Source of the DNA: Pyxicephalus adspersus
Lineage: Eukaryota > Chordata > Amphibia > Anura > Pyxicephalidae
NCBI RefSeq assembly: GCF_032062135.1
Contig: NC_092859.1
Span: 42,228,069-42,292,068 of the forward strand
Reading direction: 5' to 3'
Length of the DNA: 64,000 nt
Under the pieces are notes generated by a model. That model searched no databases. It saw only the letters and a program-made list of their open reading frames with translations, and was not told the origin of the DNA. Each line of letters opens with the position of its first letter. The first letter of the stretch is position 1. Positions 11,208-22,559 of this stretch are shown here, in pieces. The position numbers were made by a program, and so were the translations under genes.

Positions 11208-12499
11208 TATGTTTAAAGTTTCCATTTATAGAATAATGAGTTCAGAGCTGATCAAAAGAAAGGTAAAAAACAAAGGTGGTTTGCAGTATTTTTCAAACAG
11301 ATGAATGGTGGGATTTCCCAGCAGGGACTATAGGCAGCGGGGGTAGGTATTGGTGTGTGGAGCAGCCTTCCGTGATCGTGGGAAACATTTGCAGTGACAG
11401 GGCTGACAGTGGGATGTGCAGACAAGTTTTTAAGAACTACCTGTGTCCCTCCATACAAGTCAGATGTAGCTGTCAATCACTGTAAATGATCTCAGAAACA
11501 TCTCAAACTAATGTCAAATGCTGCTTACTACCCCTGGAAAAAAAAGCTGCATTTGTCTCTTGACATAAATCCAAAGCCTGTCCATGCAGGACCTTACTTA
11601 CAGGAACATGTAGATCATGGCACATTTTATTCCTCCAAGAGCAAAAACTTTCTAATCTTTTAATTAAATTTACGTTTACACATTATTTTACAATCTGAAG
11701 AGATGGTGAAAAATTCCATAATGAGTTTGGAGTGATCATGATTAATAGTTCACAGTCAGATGTTTGTCCTTTACAAGGTCAGTCAGAGTCCTGACAAGAA
11801 GTAAAAGCCTGTGGGTTGCATTGTGTTTCGTATGGAATTCAGCATCAGCATTAGACCACAGATTACTTTGTTGTTTTTTCTGACCCATAAGTAAACAGCT
11901 TGCTGCCAAAACTAATTAAAAACAAGAGAAGGGAGCAGCGAATGGGTAATTAAAATATTTTCTCATGTGGACATTGCTTTTCAAAGTGCCAGCCCTATCT
12001 CACTCTGTAAGGGAGCTTCAGCCATGCAAGAAATGGGTCTGACGACAATGATATGTTGCGGCTTTGTTGATCGTTTCAGTAATCTGGGCCACCTTATTGT
12101 GCATTCAGGTTCTTATTTACTTAATTCACAGACCTGTATTACTTGTAATTACAAAGCACTGCTGTGAAGATAAGCGGTTATTTCTATTAAAAGAAATATA
12201 ACAGTCTTGGTATTTTCAATGTAAAGGTTGGAAAAGCTGTTGTGTTGTACTTGCAAGCACATTTTTATATGTATATTGTATTCAGGCAACCTTTGCAGTT
12301 TAGGTGTAATTGAAACCAACCCTTGTTAGAAGTGCAGTCATGTAAACAAAAATAAGCTGTAGGTATACTTAACTAATATTGTGGACTTTGACATGTTTGA
12401 GCAGACAAATATGTGGCCTTTATTCAAATAGTGCCTACAGATAAAATGGTATTCTTGAATAAAAACACAAGAATTATTTGTCTTATTTAATAATCATTT
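11208..12499. other. Non-coding sequence, nothing recognised
   Basis: The part at about 11240-11490 is GC-richer than its surroundings and open on both strands, but no family was recognised. The rest is AT-rich. Confidence 0.45.
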
Positions 12500-13195
12500 A
12501 TTCAACAATCATGTCAATCAATGAAATGCTGTACGGTGTAAAAAATAGGCGTATCTTTGGCATCAGTAGCTGGAATTGACTTCTTTAGAGAGGAAACTTC
12601 TTTTAAGGCAACCTGACTACCAGTCTCTGACATTTCTGTGACAATTTGACTACTTTACTTCTTCACTCAAAATTTCTTTCACTGCAAGATGTTTGTCGGT
12701 TTAATTCTATGAACTGTCTGCTTCCCAAAACGTTTCAATGGGAATCAAATCAGGGCCTTGACTAGGCCAGTCATAATTTCTTCTTTGGGAATCATTTCCT
12801 AATGGATTTGGTATTGTGCTTCAGAATATTGCTTTGCAGGACTCCTTTCTGTTTCAAATGATCCTTTGGAACAGATGGCTTTACATTCTTTTGTATCACA
12901 ATATGACATGAAGCAGAATTTATAGTTCACTTGATAATAACAATCTGCCAAGATTATAAAGCAGACCCAAACTATGACATTTACACAATCATGCTTCACA
13001 GCTGGTTCAGGATTTTTTCCCGAAATGCTTTAGTTTGCACAAAATATGTCTGCTGTTACTGTGTCCAAACAATTCTATCTTTTATTTATCAATCCACAAC
13101 ACATGCTTCCAAAATGCCTGGGTTTTGCCTGTATGTTCAATAGCAAACTGTAGTCCTGCTCTTATATGTTTTGGATAGAAAAGGGTTTATACATG
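12500..13195 (-). pseudogene. Tc1-like transposase relic (C-terminal half of DDE domain)
   Basis: On the minus strand, broken frames preserve Tc1 landmarks in order. KIELFGHSNSRHI lies near 13040-13080. A segment like VKHD.VNVIVWVCF near 12950-13000 corresponds to the VKHGGG..MVWGCF block. WPSQGPDLIPIETFW near 12720-12765 is the WPSQSPDLNPIE signature that carries the last acidic catalytic residue. Stops and a frameshift break the frame, so the copy is inactive. The N-terminal DNA-binding domain is missing and no inverted terminal repeats are evident. The family resembles, but is not identical to, the relic at 2.7 kb. Confidence 0.8.
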
Positions 13196-13499
13196 GCACA
13201 CCTACCATACAAGTTACATTTCTGCAATCTATTTTGATTGCAGATACATACAGTTTGTAGCCAACTCACTGGTCAACAAACATTTTCTTGCCAAACAGAT
13301 TAAAGTAATTTTAGGTTATGTTTGATGCACAGATTCCAAATATGGTATTGGTTTTTCTAGATTGGCTCTAGTTTTTGAAATAATGACCTCAATAATAACC
13401 TCATAGAAAACGATTGAAACATGAAAATTAGGCAAAATTTAACTAGATATGCCTACGTATACAAAATTAAATTATATATATATATATTCTATATTCAGT

Positions 13500-14582
13500 A
13501 TACTTACAGAACTAATCACAAAGAAGTCATTGAAAAACTCAGTTTGCACGATTACTTTTATGCTGATGATCAGGACAATCACGTTGAAGGCTCCAGCAGT
13601 AGTCGTCCATCATGTGTCTATCCCATCTGCCCTGATACCTTTCTTCCATCACCTTTTTATCTTGATGGAACCTCTTCCCTTGTTCCTCACTGAAACCCAC
13701 CAAGGTTTTCTGGAAATGTATGCAAATGGCTATGGTGATGGTGTACCTTTATGCTCATAGTAGCACACAAATTTTTAAAGTTTAAGAGCAAGTTTTGTAC
13801 CAGTTCTTCTTAATTTTGTGCTTTATGGTTACCCAAGAAGTTCTTGACAACCATGACATAGCTGTGCCAGGCAGAAGCTTTAGTATCAGTCATGTAACTT
13901 GTGAAATTTGAATCATTTATCAGTTTCCAAATCTGGGGTCCACAAAGATTCCTGCTTTTAATTTTTCAGTACTCAATCCAGTGACGAATCTACAAATGTA
14001 TTTGAATCAATCACCGTCCTTGTTCAAACCTCTAAGAAATTGCTTCATTAATCCCAACTTTATGTGTTGTGGAGGGAGAATTATTTTTTCTTTGTCAATC
14101 ATTGGCTAGTTAATGCACTTTTGACACTTTTTTCCAGTGATCCTGCTTTGCTTTACTACCCCACAAGCAGATGAAACGTCGGTACTTTGTGTATCCACTT
14201 TGTTGTCCAATTAGAAAGTTCACCATTTCTAAATCAACACACATAGACCATTGCTGTTCATAAAAAGAAAAGCTTTTGTAAGACAATTTAGATATTTTTA
14301 TATTCTTCTTATAGGTTTTTGTTGAGTGACCAATTGCAATTCATGCATAGCAGTTGCCATTATGCATTAAAACAGATTTTAAACTTAGAGTGGATGAAGC
14401 CGCAAGTGTTCTGCTCGATATCCTGGTACTCCCATATGGGGAGCTTAATACTTATCTTGGTCCCCCAGTTTAATACCAAAATATTCAAGATATGCTTGTT
14501 TCACAAATTCTGTATTGTTTCTTCTTTGTTTTTGCTGGGAATAATCACCACAAATATTGCAAAATACATTAGGGTCATTTAA
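13500..14582 (-). pseudogene. Decayed gene of an unnamed transposon-associated protein family
   Basis: On the minus strand, conserved blocks of one protein appear in the right order although stops and frameshifts interrupt it. NDPNVFCNICGDYS (about 14545-14582) is followed by FVKQAYLEYFGIKLGDQDK. Then come FLIGQQSGYTKYRRFICLW (14161-14218), ILPPQHIKLGLMKQFLRGL (about 14010-14070), GFSEEQGKRFHQD with VMEERYQGRWD (about 13615-13695), and DDYCWSLQRD (about 13570-13600). I recall this set of motifs from multi-copy uncharacterised predicted proteins in arthropod and some frog genomes. I cannot name a domain or reaction. The paired cysteines (FCNIC, and the C of FICLW) suggest metal binding, and the high copy number elsewhere suggests a mobile element. 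A second MITE (14720-16129) lies just upstream of its N-terminus. Confidence 0.65.
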
Positions 14583-14974
14583 AACAACTTCCTGAAGAAC
14601 TCATATTTCTGTAAAAAAAGAAAATGTATGAATAAAAAGAAGGCCAATGAAAGTTTCATGAAAATAATGCTACAATAATATATAAAATGCAAAACATTGG
14701 TGTAAATAAAGATTATTAACCTCCTGAGCGTTACACTGAGGTCTAGATTTCTGTATCAAAAGTGATCCACTGTTTTTCATGAAATTTTTTTTTTAAATTG
14801 TAGACCTGTAACTTACAGAAATATGTCCGAACAGGGGTTCTAGTAGATATTATGAATATAAAAAATGTTTGAAACACACAATCATTTAAAAAAAAAAAAT
14901 ACTTTTAATAAAATTAAAGGAAAAACACAAAAATCAGCTTAAACATGACTACATAAACAAAGCTTGAAGCCATG

Positions 14975-15140
14975 GCAGGGGTCAGGCAGGCGGTGATGTC
15001 CAGGTCCAGGCAGAGATGTCAGAGTCCAAGCAGAGGTCAAAGCAGGCGGAGATGGCAGAGGTCAGGGCAGGCGGCAGGCAGAGATGTCGGAGTCCAGGCA
15101 GAGGTCAAAGCAGGCAGCAAATGGTCAAAATTAGGCGAAG
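14975..15140. repeat. Purine-rich minisatellite inside the 14.7-16.1 kb element
   Basis: The words ggcagagatgtc, agagtccaagcagaggtc and aaagcaggcgg recur in diverged tandem units of several tens of bases. It is open on the + strand for 60 codons but is low-complexity. Confidence 0.7.
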
Positions 15141-15228
15141 ATCAGCAAAGGTAAGATAAGACACAGTGTTACACACTAGCCATCCAGGGAATAAGTGGCA
15201 ATTTTTAAAACTTTGATTCTGTATTTAT

Positions 15229-15685
15229 TGGGGTTTGTTTTGAATTATTTTGTATTTGATTGGATACGGGAGTTTGTATCCAATCCAATACAAAATAAGA
15301 ATTTGAATTTCCAAGTTATTTACTTTTATTTTATTTTTTTATTTTTTTCTATTGGATTGGATACAGGAGTTTGTATTCAATCCAATATAAAATGAGCGTT
15401 TGAATTTACCAGTTATGTACTTTGTATTTATTTTATATTATTTTGTATTGGATTGGATACGCAAGTTTGTATCCAATCAAATACAAAATATAAATTTGAA
15501 TTTCCAAGTTATTTACTTTTTTTTAATTTTTTTTATTTTTTGTATTGGATTGGATACGGGAGTTTGTATTCAATCCAATACAAAATGACAGTTTGAATAT
15601 ACCAATTACACACTTTGTATTTATTTGAATTATTTTGTATTGGATTCAATACAGGAGTTTGTATTGAATCCAATACAAAATGAAT
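15229..15685. repeat. Tandem array of palindromic units with 192-bp dimer period
   Basis: Five copies of a palindrome of the form ttgtattggattggatac - gggagttt - gtatccaatccaatacaa start near 15249, 15346, 15441, 15540 and 15631. The spacers alternate between two types: one contains gaatttccaagttatttac, the other gaatttaccagttatgtac with tttgtatttatttt. The true period is therefore a dimer of about 192 bp. Each unit can fold into a hairpin of about 19 bp. Reading frames through it (IGLDTGVCIQSN-like repeats) come from the array and are not genes. Confidence 0.9.
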
Positions 15686-15852
15686 GAATGAGTTTCTATT
15701 TGAATTTCCCGCACACGCGCCGACGTCATCACGCACGCAGGGAGGAGCCGTCCGGTTTTTTTTTTCTCCGCCGGACGGCTTCTCCCTTCAGAGATCATCC
15801 GGCGCTGGAACGAGAAGGACGTCGGACGATCAGCGGGACCAGGTAAGAAGCC

Positions 15853-15904
15853 GGCCGGCATCTTGTGTCCCGCCGGCCGGGCGGCGGAACACAAGATGCC
15901 GGCC
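15853..15904. repeat. 16-bp perfect GC-rich inverted repeat
   Basis: Arm ggccggcatcttgtgt at 15853-15868 is exactly complementary to acacaagatgccggcc at 15889-15904. The motif ggcggaacacaagatgcc is then repeated directly. It lies in the GC-rich core of the 14.7-16.1 kb element. Confidence 0.85.
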
Positions 15905-16133
15905 GGCGGAACACAAGATGCCAGCCGGCATCTTACCGGTCCCGCTGGCACCCGACGCTGGAGAGGGAGATCGACGGACGACGCTGGACGGAGGACGACG
16001 CTGGAATACGAAAACGACGCTGGATGAGCACAGGGGGACCAGGTAAGTATGGATGGGAAAAATCTCGGGGTTAACCATCCTTGCAATTTTTTTGTGCCCG
16101 AACGAAGGTCGGGCTTAACGGCAAGGTGGTTAA

Positions 16134-18610
16134 TAACATGCTGTGTAACATTTGTTGTTGGTAAAATCATCTTTTCTGATTCATGTATCACAAGAACTAG
16201 AGCCAATTCAATGAAACTGTGTCATTTCTGGATTCAGCAGACCTAAAATACACTAAATATATTAAAAAATGCCTGGCAAGTGAAAAAAAAAATATTTTTT
16301 GTGGAGCAGTGCTATTAGTTACATGCAGATTTTGCACAGAAAATTTGAAGTTCTTAGATACTTCTTTTGGGTGTTTTACATAAATGATGAGTAAGAAACC
16401 CAGGTCACATAAAATCAAGAACAATATTGTATGTGGAGTATGACACTGCTGGGTTAGGACTGGGTAAACAGAAATGCAAAAGGTGGTAAATGTTGATGTC
16501 CTATATATCTTATGTCCTAATAAATATTTATTTATATTTTTTAAGAAGTTCTCTTTGTCATGCTTAGTTGTACTTTCTTTAAATGGCTGACCTGACAAAC
16601 GTGGTATATACAGTTTAATGTGGCAAAAGAAATCCACAGATATTATAGTAAAATGTTGCTTGTTAGCACATTTTGGAGATGAGGCACATTTTGCCTTATA
16701 ACAGCTGGTATCTGTTGGTTGAATGAACTAATTATGTGTGTGTGGGCAAACTAACCCTCGAGTAAACACACAGCAATTCCTGGAAGGAAAATGAATTTCT
16801 GTGAGGATAAATTACATCTATTCTCTATGGTATGCTGGGTTTATCCATCTGAATTGAAAATCTTTTTTTCCTCCAGCCCAAAAGGATAATGTGGTAAAAG
16901 GGAACTCCAGCGTTGTTTAATAAAACCAAGATTAGCAATGATACGACCCAAAACAATTATATATTGCATGTCATGTGAATATTGATTAGGCACTAATTAT
17001 TGATTAGGCACTAAGGGGCAGAATATATTTTAGAAGCAAAGACAAGCAAAAACATGCTGTTTTCTTTTTTAGTAACTATTACTATAAAAAGTACAAATTG
17101 TGCTCCACTTGTTGTCTTGTTTAAACAAAGTGAAAGTTTGCTTTGTACATGCAGGGCAAAGTAGCAGTTGATTTAAAACTTGATGCCCCTGCAGCACATA
17201 CTTACCCTTGCCTAATTCTCCCGTAGCTCTTTATGACCACCGCAAGCAATTTAATACCCATTTTGTGTGGGTATGGAGAAAGCGTATGACCGTGCTAATG
17301 CTTGGTTATCAGTCAACTCTGTATGAGTTCTGGCTGGAAATCATGCTTAAACTTTTTGTTTTGGATTGAATATGAAAAAGCCAGTTAGATTTTTATTACC
17401 CACCATGTTGGGGGAATAAACCAGTTTTGGAGGTTATAATTGTTACTATGCAGGAAGGGAATGGAAATCTTTCAATAGAGACAAGTGTTTCAGCAACAAA
17501 AATATTAGTAATTTTTTAGACAATGAACAGAAATGTAAGTGAAATCTCCCTAATAGGATGCGAACAGTAAAGCATACTAGCAGAGGTTTTACCATTTTCT
17601 GTGGTATCCCAAGCTGAAAACAAGGAAAGGTTTGGCTATAGTTTCATGTTTAGAGAATAAAATTGAGTGTTTAGTTTACCTGGCTGCTACAATAAATATT
17701 TATTCATGAGCCTTTCTGGACCCTGGTTTTAGACTAGAGATTCAACTGTCAAGTGAACAGTGAAGCCATTACTATGAAATATATTATTTTTGCAAAAGTG
17801 TAGTAATCTGGTCATACTGATCATAATACCGCTGAGTTAGTTAGGGGATAATTATATACTATAATTCTGATGGCCAGCTTTGGTAACACCCAAAATGATT
17901 GTCTATTTTGAAATTATAAACTAGTGAATTTTAAAATCTGGATCATACCTGCATACCACAGGTTTTTATTTCAGTATGCTTTTTAGCAAACAAATACAAT
18001 TTTACAAAGGAGGCAGAGCAATCAGGTAAAAAAAAAAAATATTACAGAAACTTAAGTTCCAGAATATATACAAGGTGTCCAGGAATAGAAATCCAGAGGG
18101 CATACAAATTAAACCAGTCCAACCCCTTAGACTAGAGTGATATAGCAGATTTTAGCTGCAGATGTGTTGTGAATATTATTCCCCTTAGTAAGATGGATTG
18201 TTTGGCATTGGCAGTATTGGGGCATCTGTTGTCATATCAGTATTGGCGACTTTTTTGGCCAGAGTGACCTTAGGTGCTTATATAATATAGTTAGCCCGCA
18301 CAAGGGAGATGCATAACACTAATCTTCCATATGTTGCAGGTTTACATCCTGTTCTGTGTTGTATTTTTCATTTTATGGCATCCTAGGAAAGAAGTGCAAA
18401 TAGTTTCATCACTGAAAAAGAATATATCTTCCTCTTTTTTACCTACTTCAAGCTGTTAAGACATTATAGCAGGGTGATCTTGCTGTGGAAGTATAAATTT
18501 CCTATGGGTACCTCTGACCACCATTCTCCAACAATGACTAATGTAACACTTTTAGGCAAACTCATGCTTGAAAGGGAATGTATTTTTTCAAAGATTGTAT
18601 GAAGAAGAGA
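16134..18610. other. Non-coding sequence; one long minus-strand open frame of unknown meaning
   Basis: An open frame of 146 codons on the minus strand (16197-16637) has hydrophobic patches (FLILCDLGFLLIIYV) but no recognisable family or gene context, and I treat it as chance or old repeat. The rest of this stretch is AT-rich and featureless, apart from a direct duplication tgattaggcacta near 16983-17012. Confidence 0.4.
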
Positions 18611-18664
18611 TACTTTTTCAGCCTTTTGCTAAGAATATAAGTGTAGTATCTGTTCTTATCAGTG
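18611..18664 (+). pseudogene. RNU2: U2 snRNA 5'-end pseudogene fragment
   Basis: The stretch matches the first about 50 nt of vertebrate U2 snRNA. It has cagccttttgctaag for cggccttttggctaag, a small internal change, then aagtgtagtatctgttctta and tcagt. It retains the GTAGTA branch-point recognition sequence. Similarity stops after tcag, before the Sm site and the stem-loops of the 3' half, so the copy is truncated and not functional. No proximal promoter element of an snRNA gene was evident upstream. It probably arose by reverse transcription of a U2 RNA fragment or as part of a repeat. Confidence 0.85.
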
Positions 18665-19081
18665 TTGATAAGAACCAGAGGAGATGGTGGTAGTAAAGTT
18701 ATTGTTCTGTTAGGGTAGTGGCCCCAGATGGGCCCAGGCTCAACTCTGGATTTGTCTTCCTGGGGATGGGAAAATTCTGATGCGCCTGGTTACCCCAGGG
18801 TTAAATTACTGTGCAGCAGCACAATTTACCTACAATTTAATTCAACACTAAGCCTTCATTTAGAGCTAGCTGCGGCTAGTTCTATTGGACAATTTTTTTT
18901 TTTTTTTTATGCACTGAGCATTTTTTGAACTCTTTTTGTTGAATTTGTCAAGCCATTAATGTGTTTTTGTGTGTTCACGTGTTAAATAGAGTATTCCGAT
19001 ACCCTTAGGGCCACCCCATATGTTCATGAGAGAGGTTCTTGGTCCTATGGCCAGTTGCTCTCCATTAGTGGAAGTCTCCCC
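18665..19081. other. Non-coding sequence with a 20-nt T run
   Basis: This stretch includes a T run around 18891-18908. Nothing else was recognised. Confidence 0.5.
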
Positions 19082-19082
19082 T

Positions 19083-19412
19083 TAAGCTACGTACACACAT
19101 CCAATGCTTTTCGTCCTATAATCGGCTCAGGGCCGATATCGGATGAGAATCTGGCATGTGTACAGCGGCCATAGTCCGAATGACTGTCTTGGCAGATCCA
19201 GGAACGATGGACAACGAACGATCGTAATGGAAGTGAAGGGGAGAGCACGCAGCTGGACGCCGCTCTGCCATTCTCCCCCTTCCCATCTCTATAGAGCAGA
19301 ACGTTGCTGTATATACAGCACTTGTTCATGCATCGTGCAGTCATTAGTGGTTGGAAAGGATCATGAAAGATCCTTTCCAATGATAATTATTGCCCATGTG
19401 TACCCAGCTTTA
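19083..19412. mobile_element. MITE with (t)aag-gctgcgtacacac-type ends, copy 1
   Basis: The left end is aagctacgtacacacatcc and the right end catgtgtacccagctt, inverted relative to each other, with TTA on both flanks (ccTTA|agct and agct|TTAga). It carries a perfect 12-bp hairpin TTGGAAAGGATC / GATCCTTTCCAA at 19351-19380. Related copies lie at 23381-23803 and 24193-24610. A TA or TTA duplication points to Tc1/mariner or PIF/Harbinger, which the palindromic junction does not let me separate. Overlapping open frames of 95-97 codons on both strands are incidental. Confidence 0.7.
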
Positions 19413-21159
19413 GAGAAGCTCCCAACCTAGTACTTGGTGGGCTGGTTACGGTTAAGGATGTGAGGTCCTTCCTCTTCAGAGGCGAACCAAAAAAGTACCC
19501 TAGAACACTTTTTTTGTGTTGATATTTTAACTTTTTCAGTTTACCAGGATTTTTTTTTCAGAAGCGCGCACTGCCGACTTAAAAAAAAAGAGAGAATAAC
19601 TTTGTGTAAATAATTTCTTCACTTTCCAGCTCTTGGCTGAATAAGTAACACTGCCGAATGTCAGGAACTGGGAGTGGAGTTGTCATGCTTTGAATTACTG
19701 CATTTGCCAAAGAAGGCAGTTGTTTGTGTTGTAGGAACCTAAACTTCCTTGGACCGAGTGGGTTCAAGGAAAGTAAAAGTACCCTGTTTGTCTATTCTGG
19801 TCACTTAGGAAAACAGGTGATTTTGGTTTTGTAACTGGTTACTTTTTATTTTACTTTCTAGTCTCATATAAATTATTGCAATCTATTGGGTGCTTTAATT
19901 TATAAGTATTTGATTTGCTTCATTACTGTTTTTATTTTCACCAAGCTTGTACAGCAGAAGTAATGTGTATTATGTTGAATAATAGCAAAATAAAGATTTC
20001 TGAAATTACTTATACACTGTTACAAGCTTGTGATTCCATATTCTCAAGTTTAGAAATCTGTTGCACTGGGAGTGCATTGATGCAAAATATGTCAGGGTGA
20101 ACTAGGTAAACTAAAAGGTTTTGGGATTTGAACCTTGTGGGACAAAAATCTTGTGGGACTTGAGACATGAGAATAAAGGGGAAACATGCTTTGCAACTCA
20201 AGTGGGATATAGCTGAATAACATACATATCCAGCCTCTCCTTTTTCGACATGACCACATCCTCAATAGACACATAAGACATTTTGTGGAACACCACCAAG
20301 CAATGGGACTTTTTAGGCCAACCTTTACCAAATGTATCCAATTAGACATCACATTTTTAAATCACAAACCTATTTTATTAAATATCATTAAAATCCAACA
20401 TAAACCCCAGAAATATATTCAATGTATAACATAGAACCTCCTACTGGGGGTTTACCTGAGGGTACGCCTCATTTATAAATTGTTAATATAATGCAGTCCT
20501 GTATATATTAATACATTATTAAATTTGTGTTTTTAAATGTAAATACCTGAATATAATTTAGTATGTAATTCACTGTTTAGGCACTGCCTGTTGCAGTCCC
20601 TGCGAAGCACGGCACAGATTGGGAGAGGAATAGGCAGCACAATTAACAATACCTTGCGGCTGTACTTTAGCTTAAGAAATATGCCAGAGGAGGATTGAGA
20701 TAGAGAGATGACCTCATCAGTCTGCTGATTTCTCTTTCTCTGTACAACCACAGGGCAGGGTTTGGCATGAGTTCTAGAAATATTGCTGTTTTGTGGTAAA
20801 TTGCATCAGGGCTCTGTGGTGCTATTTGTTTTCAGCAGCACCCCAATGCACTCAGGGAACTCGGCAAGGGCCACATGGTAATACACGACTGTGCAGTGTG
20901 GTGCCAAATGTTTTAATTTTTGAAAACATTGGTTTACTTTTGTGTCCTTAACATGTGTGTCAGGATTTGAAATGAAATCTCTTTCCCTGCCAGGCAGGGT
21001 TTTGCTGTGTGGAAAAGCTTCTAAATCTTAGAAATGAATGGACAAAGTTACAAATCTTCCAACAGGTAAAATAATCCTCATATATGTATTTCATCCGTGT
21101 ATTAAGCAGTTTGCCTGGGGACCAGAATTAATAAAGCCCATCTGTTGCTTTTCTGTTCC
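19413..21159. other. Non-coding sequence, nothing recognised
   Basis: The minus-strand open frames at 20010-20751 have no recognisable family. Confidence 0.45.
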
Positions 21160-21660
21160 TGTGTGTTTTTTTTTAAACAAAGCAGTGCCTCCTGTTTAGC
21201 CAAAGACTTTATTTTTCTAGGTCACCCTGCTGAATTCCTACAGGTAAATTTGTTCCTGTGCTCCCAACCACGAACAGAAACTAAATGGTAAATCTAGAGG
21301 GGGAAGAGGAAAAGAAAAATCTGGAGAGAGAATCTGCGGTCACCCTTGGAGCCTGAGCTAATCAGTTACCAAGCATGCTGCGTTTTAATAAAGCTTCCCC
21401 AGGCTTTGGCCTGTTTGTTCTACATATCGCCAGTGTGCCTACTGTGCTTGCTGTCTGTATGAATCTCGCCCAGAGCTGTCAGCTTGAGAGGAGGCACAAG
21501 AGAAAGAGCCGTTAGTGATTTAGGGTGTAAACCACTAGAAACATGCTCAGTATTGATACCCAACGTGAATCTCCTCTATTCCCACTGCTGTTAGATGGCT
21601 ACTTGCTGCCTAATCTCCTTAGCAGGGGGGAGACAGGATTTTGTGTAGGAGAGTGGAATT
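21160..21660. promoter_or_regulatory. Candidate conserved non-coding element (speculative)
   Basis: This block has balanced base composition, no homopolymer texture, no repeat ends and no sustained open frame. It stands out from the AT-rich repeats around it (for example catgctgcgttttaataaag and gagctgtcagcttgag). These are features of constrained non-coding DNA. I recognise no specific enhancer. The call is an inference from texture only. Confidence 0.2.
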
Positions 21661-22559
21661 TATTAACCTCATTCTGTAATTGTTTGCTTTTGTATTTCTA
21701 TTTTTCTGCTTAGTAAAATGTCTTTTTATGGTTCTATTCTTTTGGGCACACTGCATACGTCACTGTTAAGAAAGAGAAAGATTTTTTCAATGCATTTTCT
21801 AACATCTCTATATTGTGACAAGCCAAAGGTAGTCATCTTTGAGGGAAGGTATATTTCTTCACGTTTCCTCTGCTATGGGAGAGATTAACCAGCAACATGT
21901 CTGCTGGGATTCCAGACCTGGGTTTGCATGTCACTCAGAGGTGTTCTGATCCAGGCCAGAGTTTTGACTGGTTTTGACTTCCCTTTAACCTTCCTATAAA
22001 CTTAGCTTACAGTTACTATCCATAATGTTAACTGGCCAGTTTTGACCCGTGTCTTAAATCAGCTATAAAATACCTTCAAAACAAATTTTCTTCCAATTTG
22101 TTACTTACCTATTCGTTACCTTGTTAGGCTTTCTTATCCATGAAAAGATTATAAGATTGGTTTTAATATTTTTGGTGTGATCTCCTTGGCCTTTCTTTGA
22201 TAGCATACCTCTCGTTTTTATTAAAAAAAATAAAAAAAATAAAATGAGAATGATATAAGTAAATAAAAGGTTGTTACGTTACCAGACTATTACTGAGGGG
22301 TATTAAAGCACATGTCCTAAATAGTTGTTTTTTTTATTTCTTTTTATCCTAATATTATTAACTTTATTAACATCTATGGTGTTACGGGTCAATTTTGACC
22401 CATATATATTTACTTTTTTTTTACTTTCAAAAAAAGAAAAGCATAACAAGTATTATTACAAAATGTAGATTTGCAAGGTAAACAAACAACAACCAATATA
22501 AATTCTTTGTGCAAGAACATGCATGTCTGTGTGTGTTCAGATGCATGTGGGGCAAAAAA
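21661..22559. other. Non-coding sequence with candidate piggyBac terminal sequences
   Basis: The words gttaactggccagttttgac (22028-22047) and gttacgggtcaattttgacc (22381-22400) resemble each other and contain ttttgaccc. Either might be the 3' terminal region of the piggyBac relic that follows on the minus strand. An A-rich run lies at about 22219-22243. Confidence 0.35.

Larger units (their letters stand above)
14720..16129. mobile_element. TTAA-flanked piggyBac-like MITE, copy 2, with internal satellite
   Basis: The termini are imperfect inverted repeats: cctcctgagcgtta at the left and taacggcaaggtgg at the right (complement CCACCTTGCCGTTA). They are flanked by TTAA at 14716-14719 and 16130-16133. 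TTAA duplication is the hallmark of piggyBac. The 1,410-bp element encodes no transposase. From left to right it contains a purine-rich minisatellite, a tandem array of palindromes, a GC-rich core and a subterminal hairpin cccgaacgaaggtcggg (16097-16113). Open frames in 15646-16246 on both strands are artefacts of this repeat. Confidence 0.75.

Noticed and set aside
14161..14190. gcagatgaaacgtcgg, resembling a hammerhead core
   Set aside because: There is no stem between gatga and gaaac, and on the minus strand the stretch encodes the GYTKYRRF block of the decayed unnamed-family gene, which explains it.
15646..16246. Long overlapping open frames on both strands, up to 186 codons
   Set aside because: They lie in the GC-rich core and palindromic array of a MITE. 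The predicted proteins are repetitive and match no family.
16197..16637. 146-codon minus-strand open frame with hydrophobic segments
   Set aside because: No recognisable family, no splice or promoter context, and an AT-rich codon pattern with low-complexity runs. Kept only as part of a non-coding stretch.
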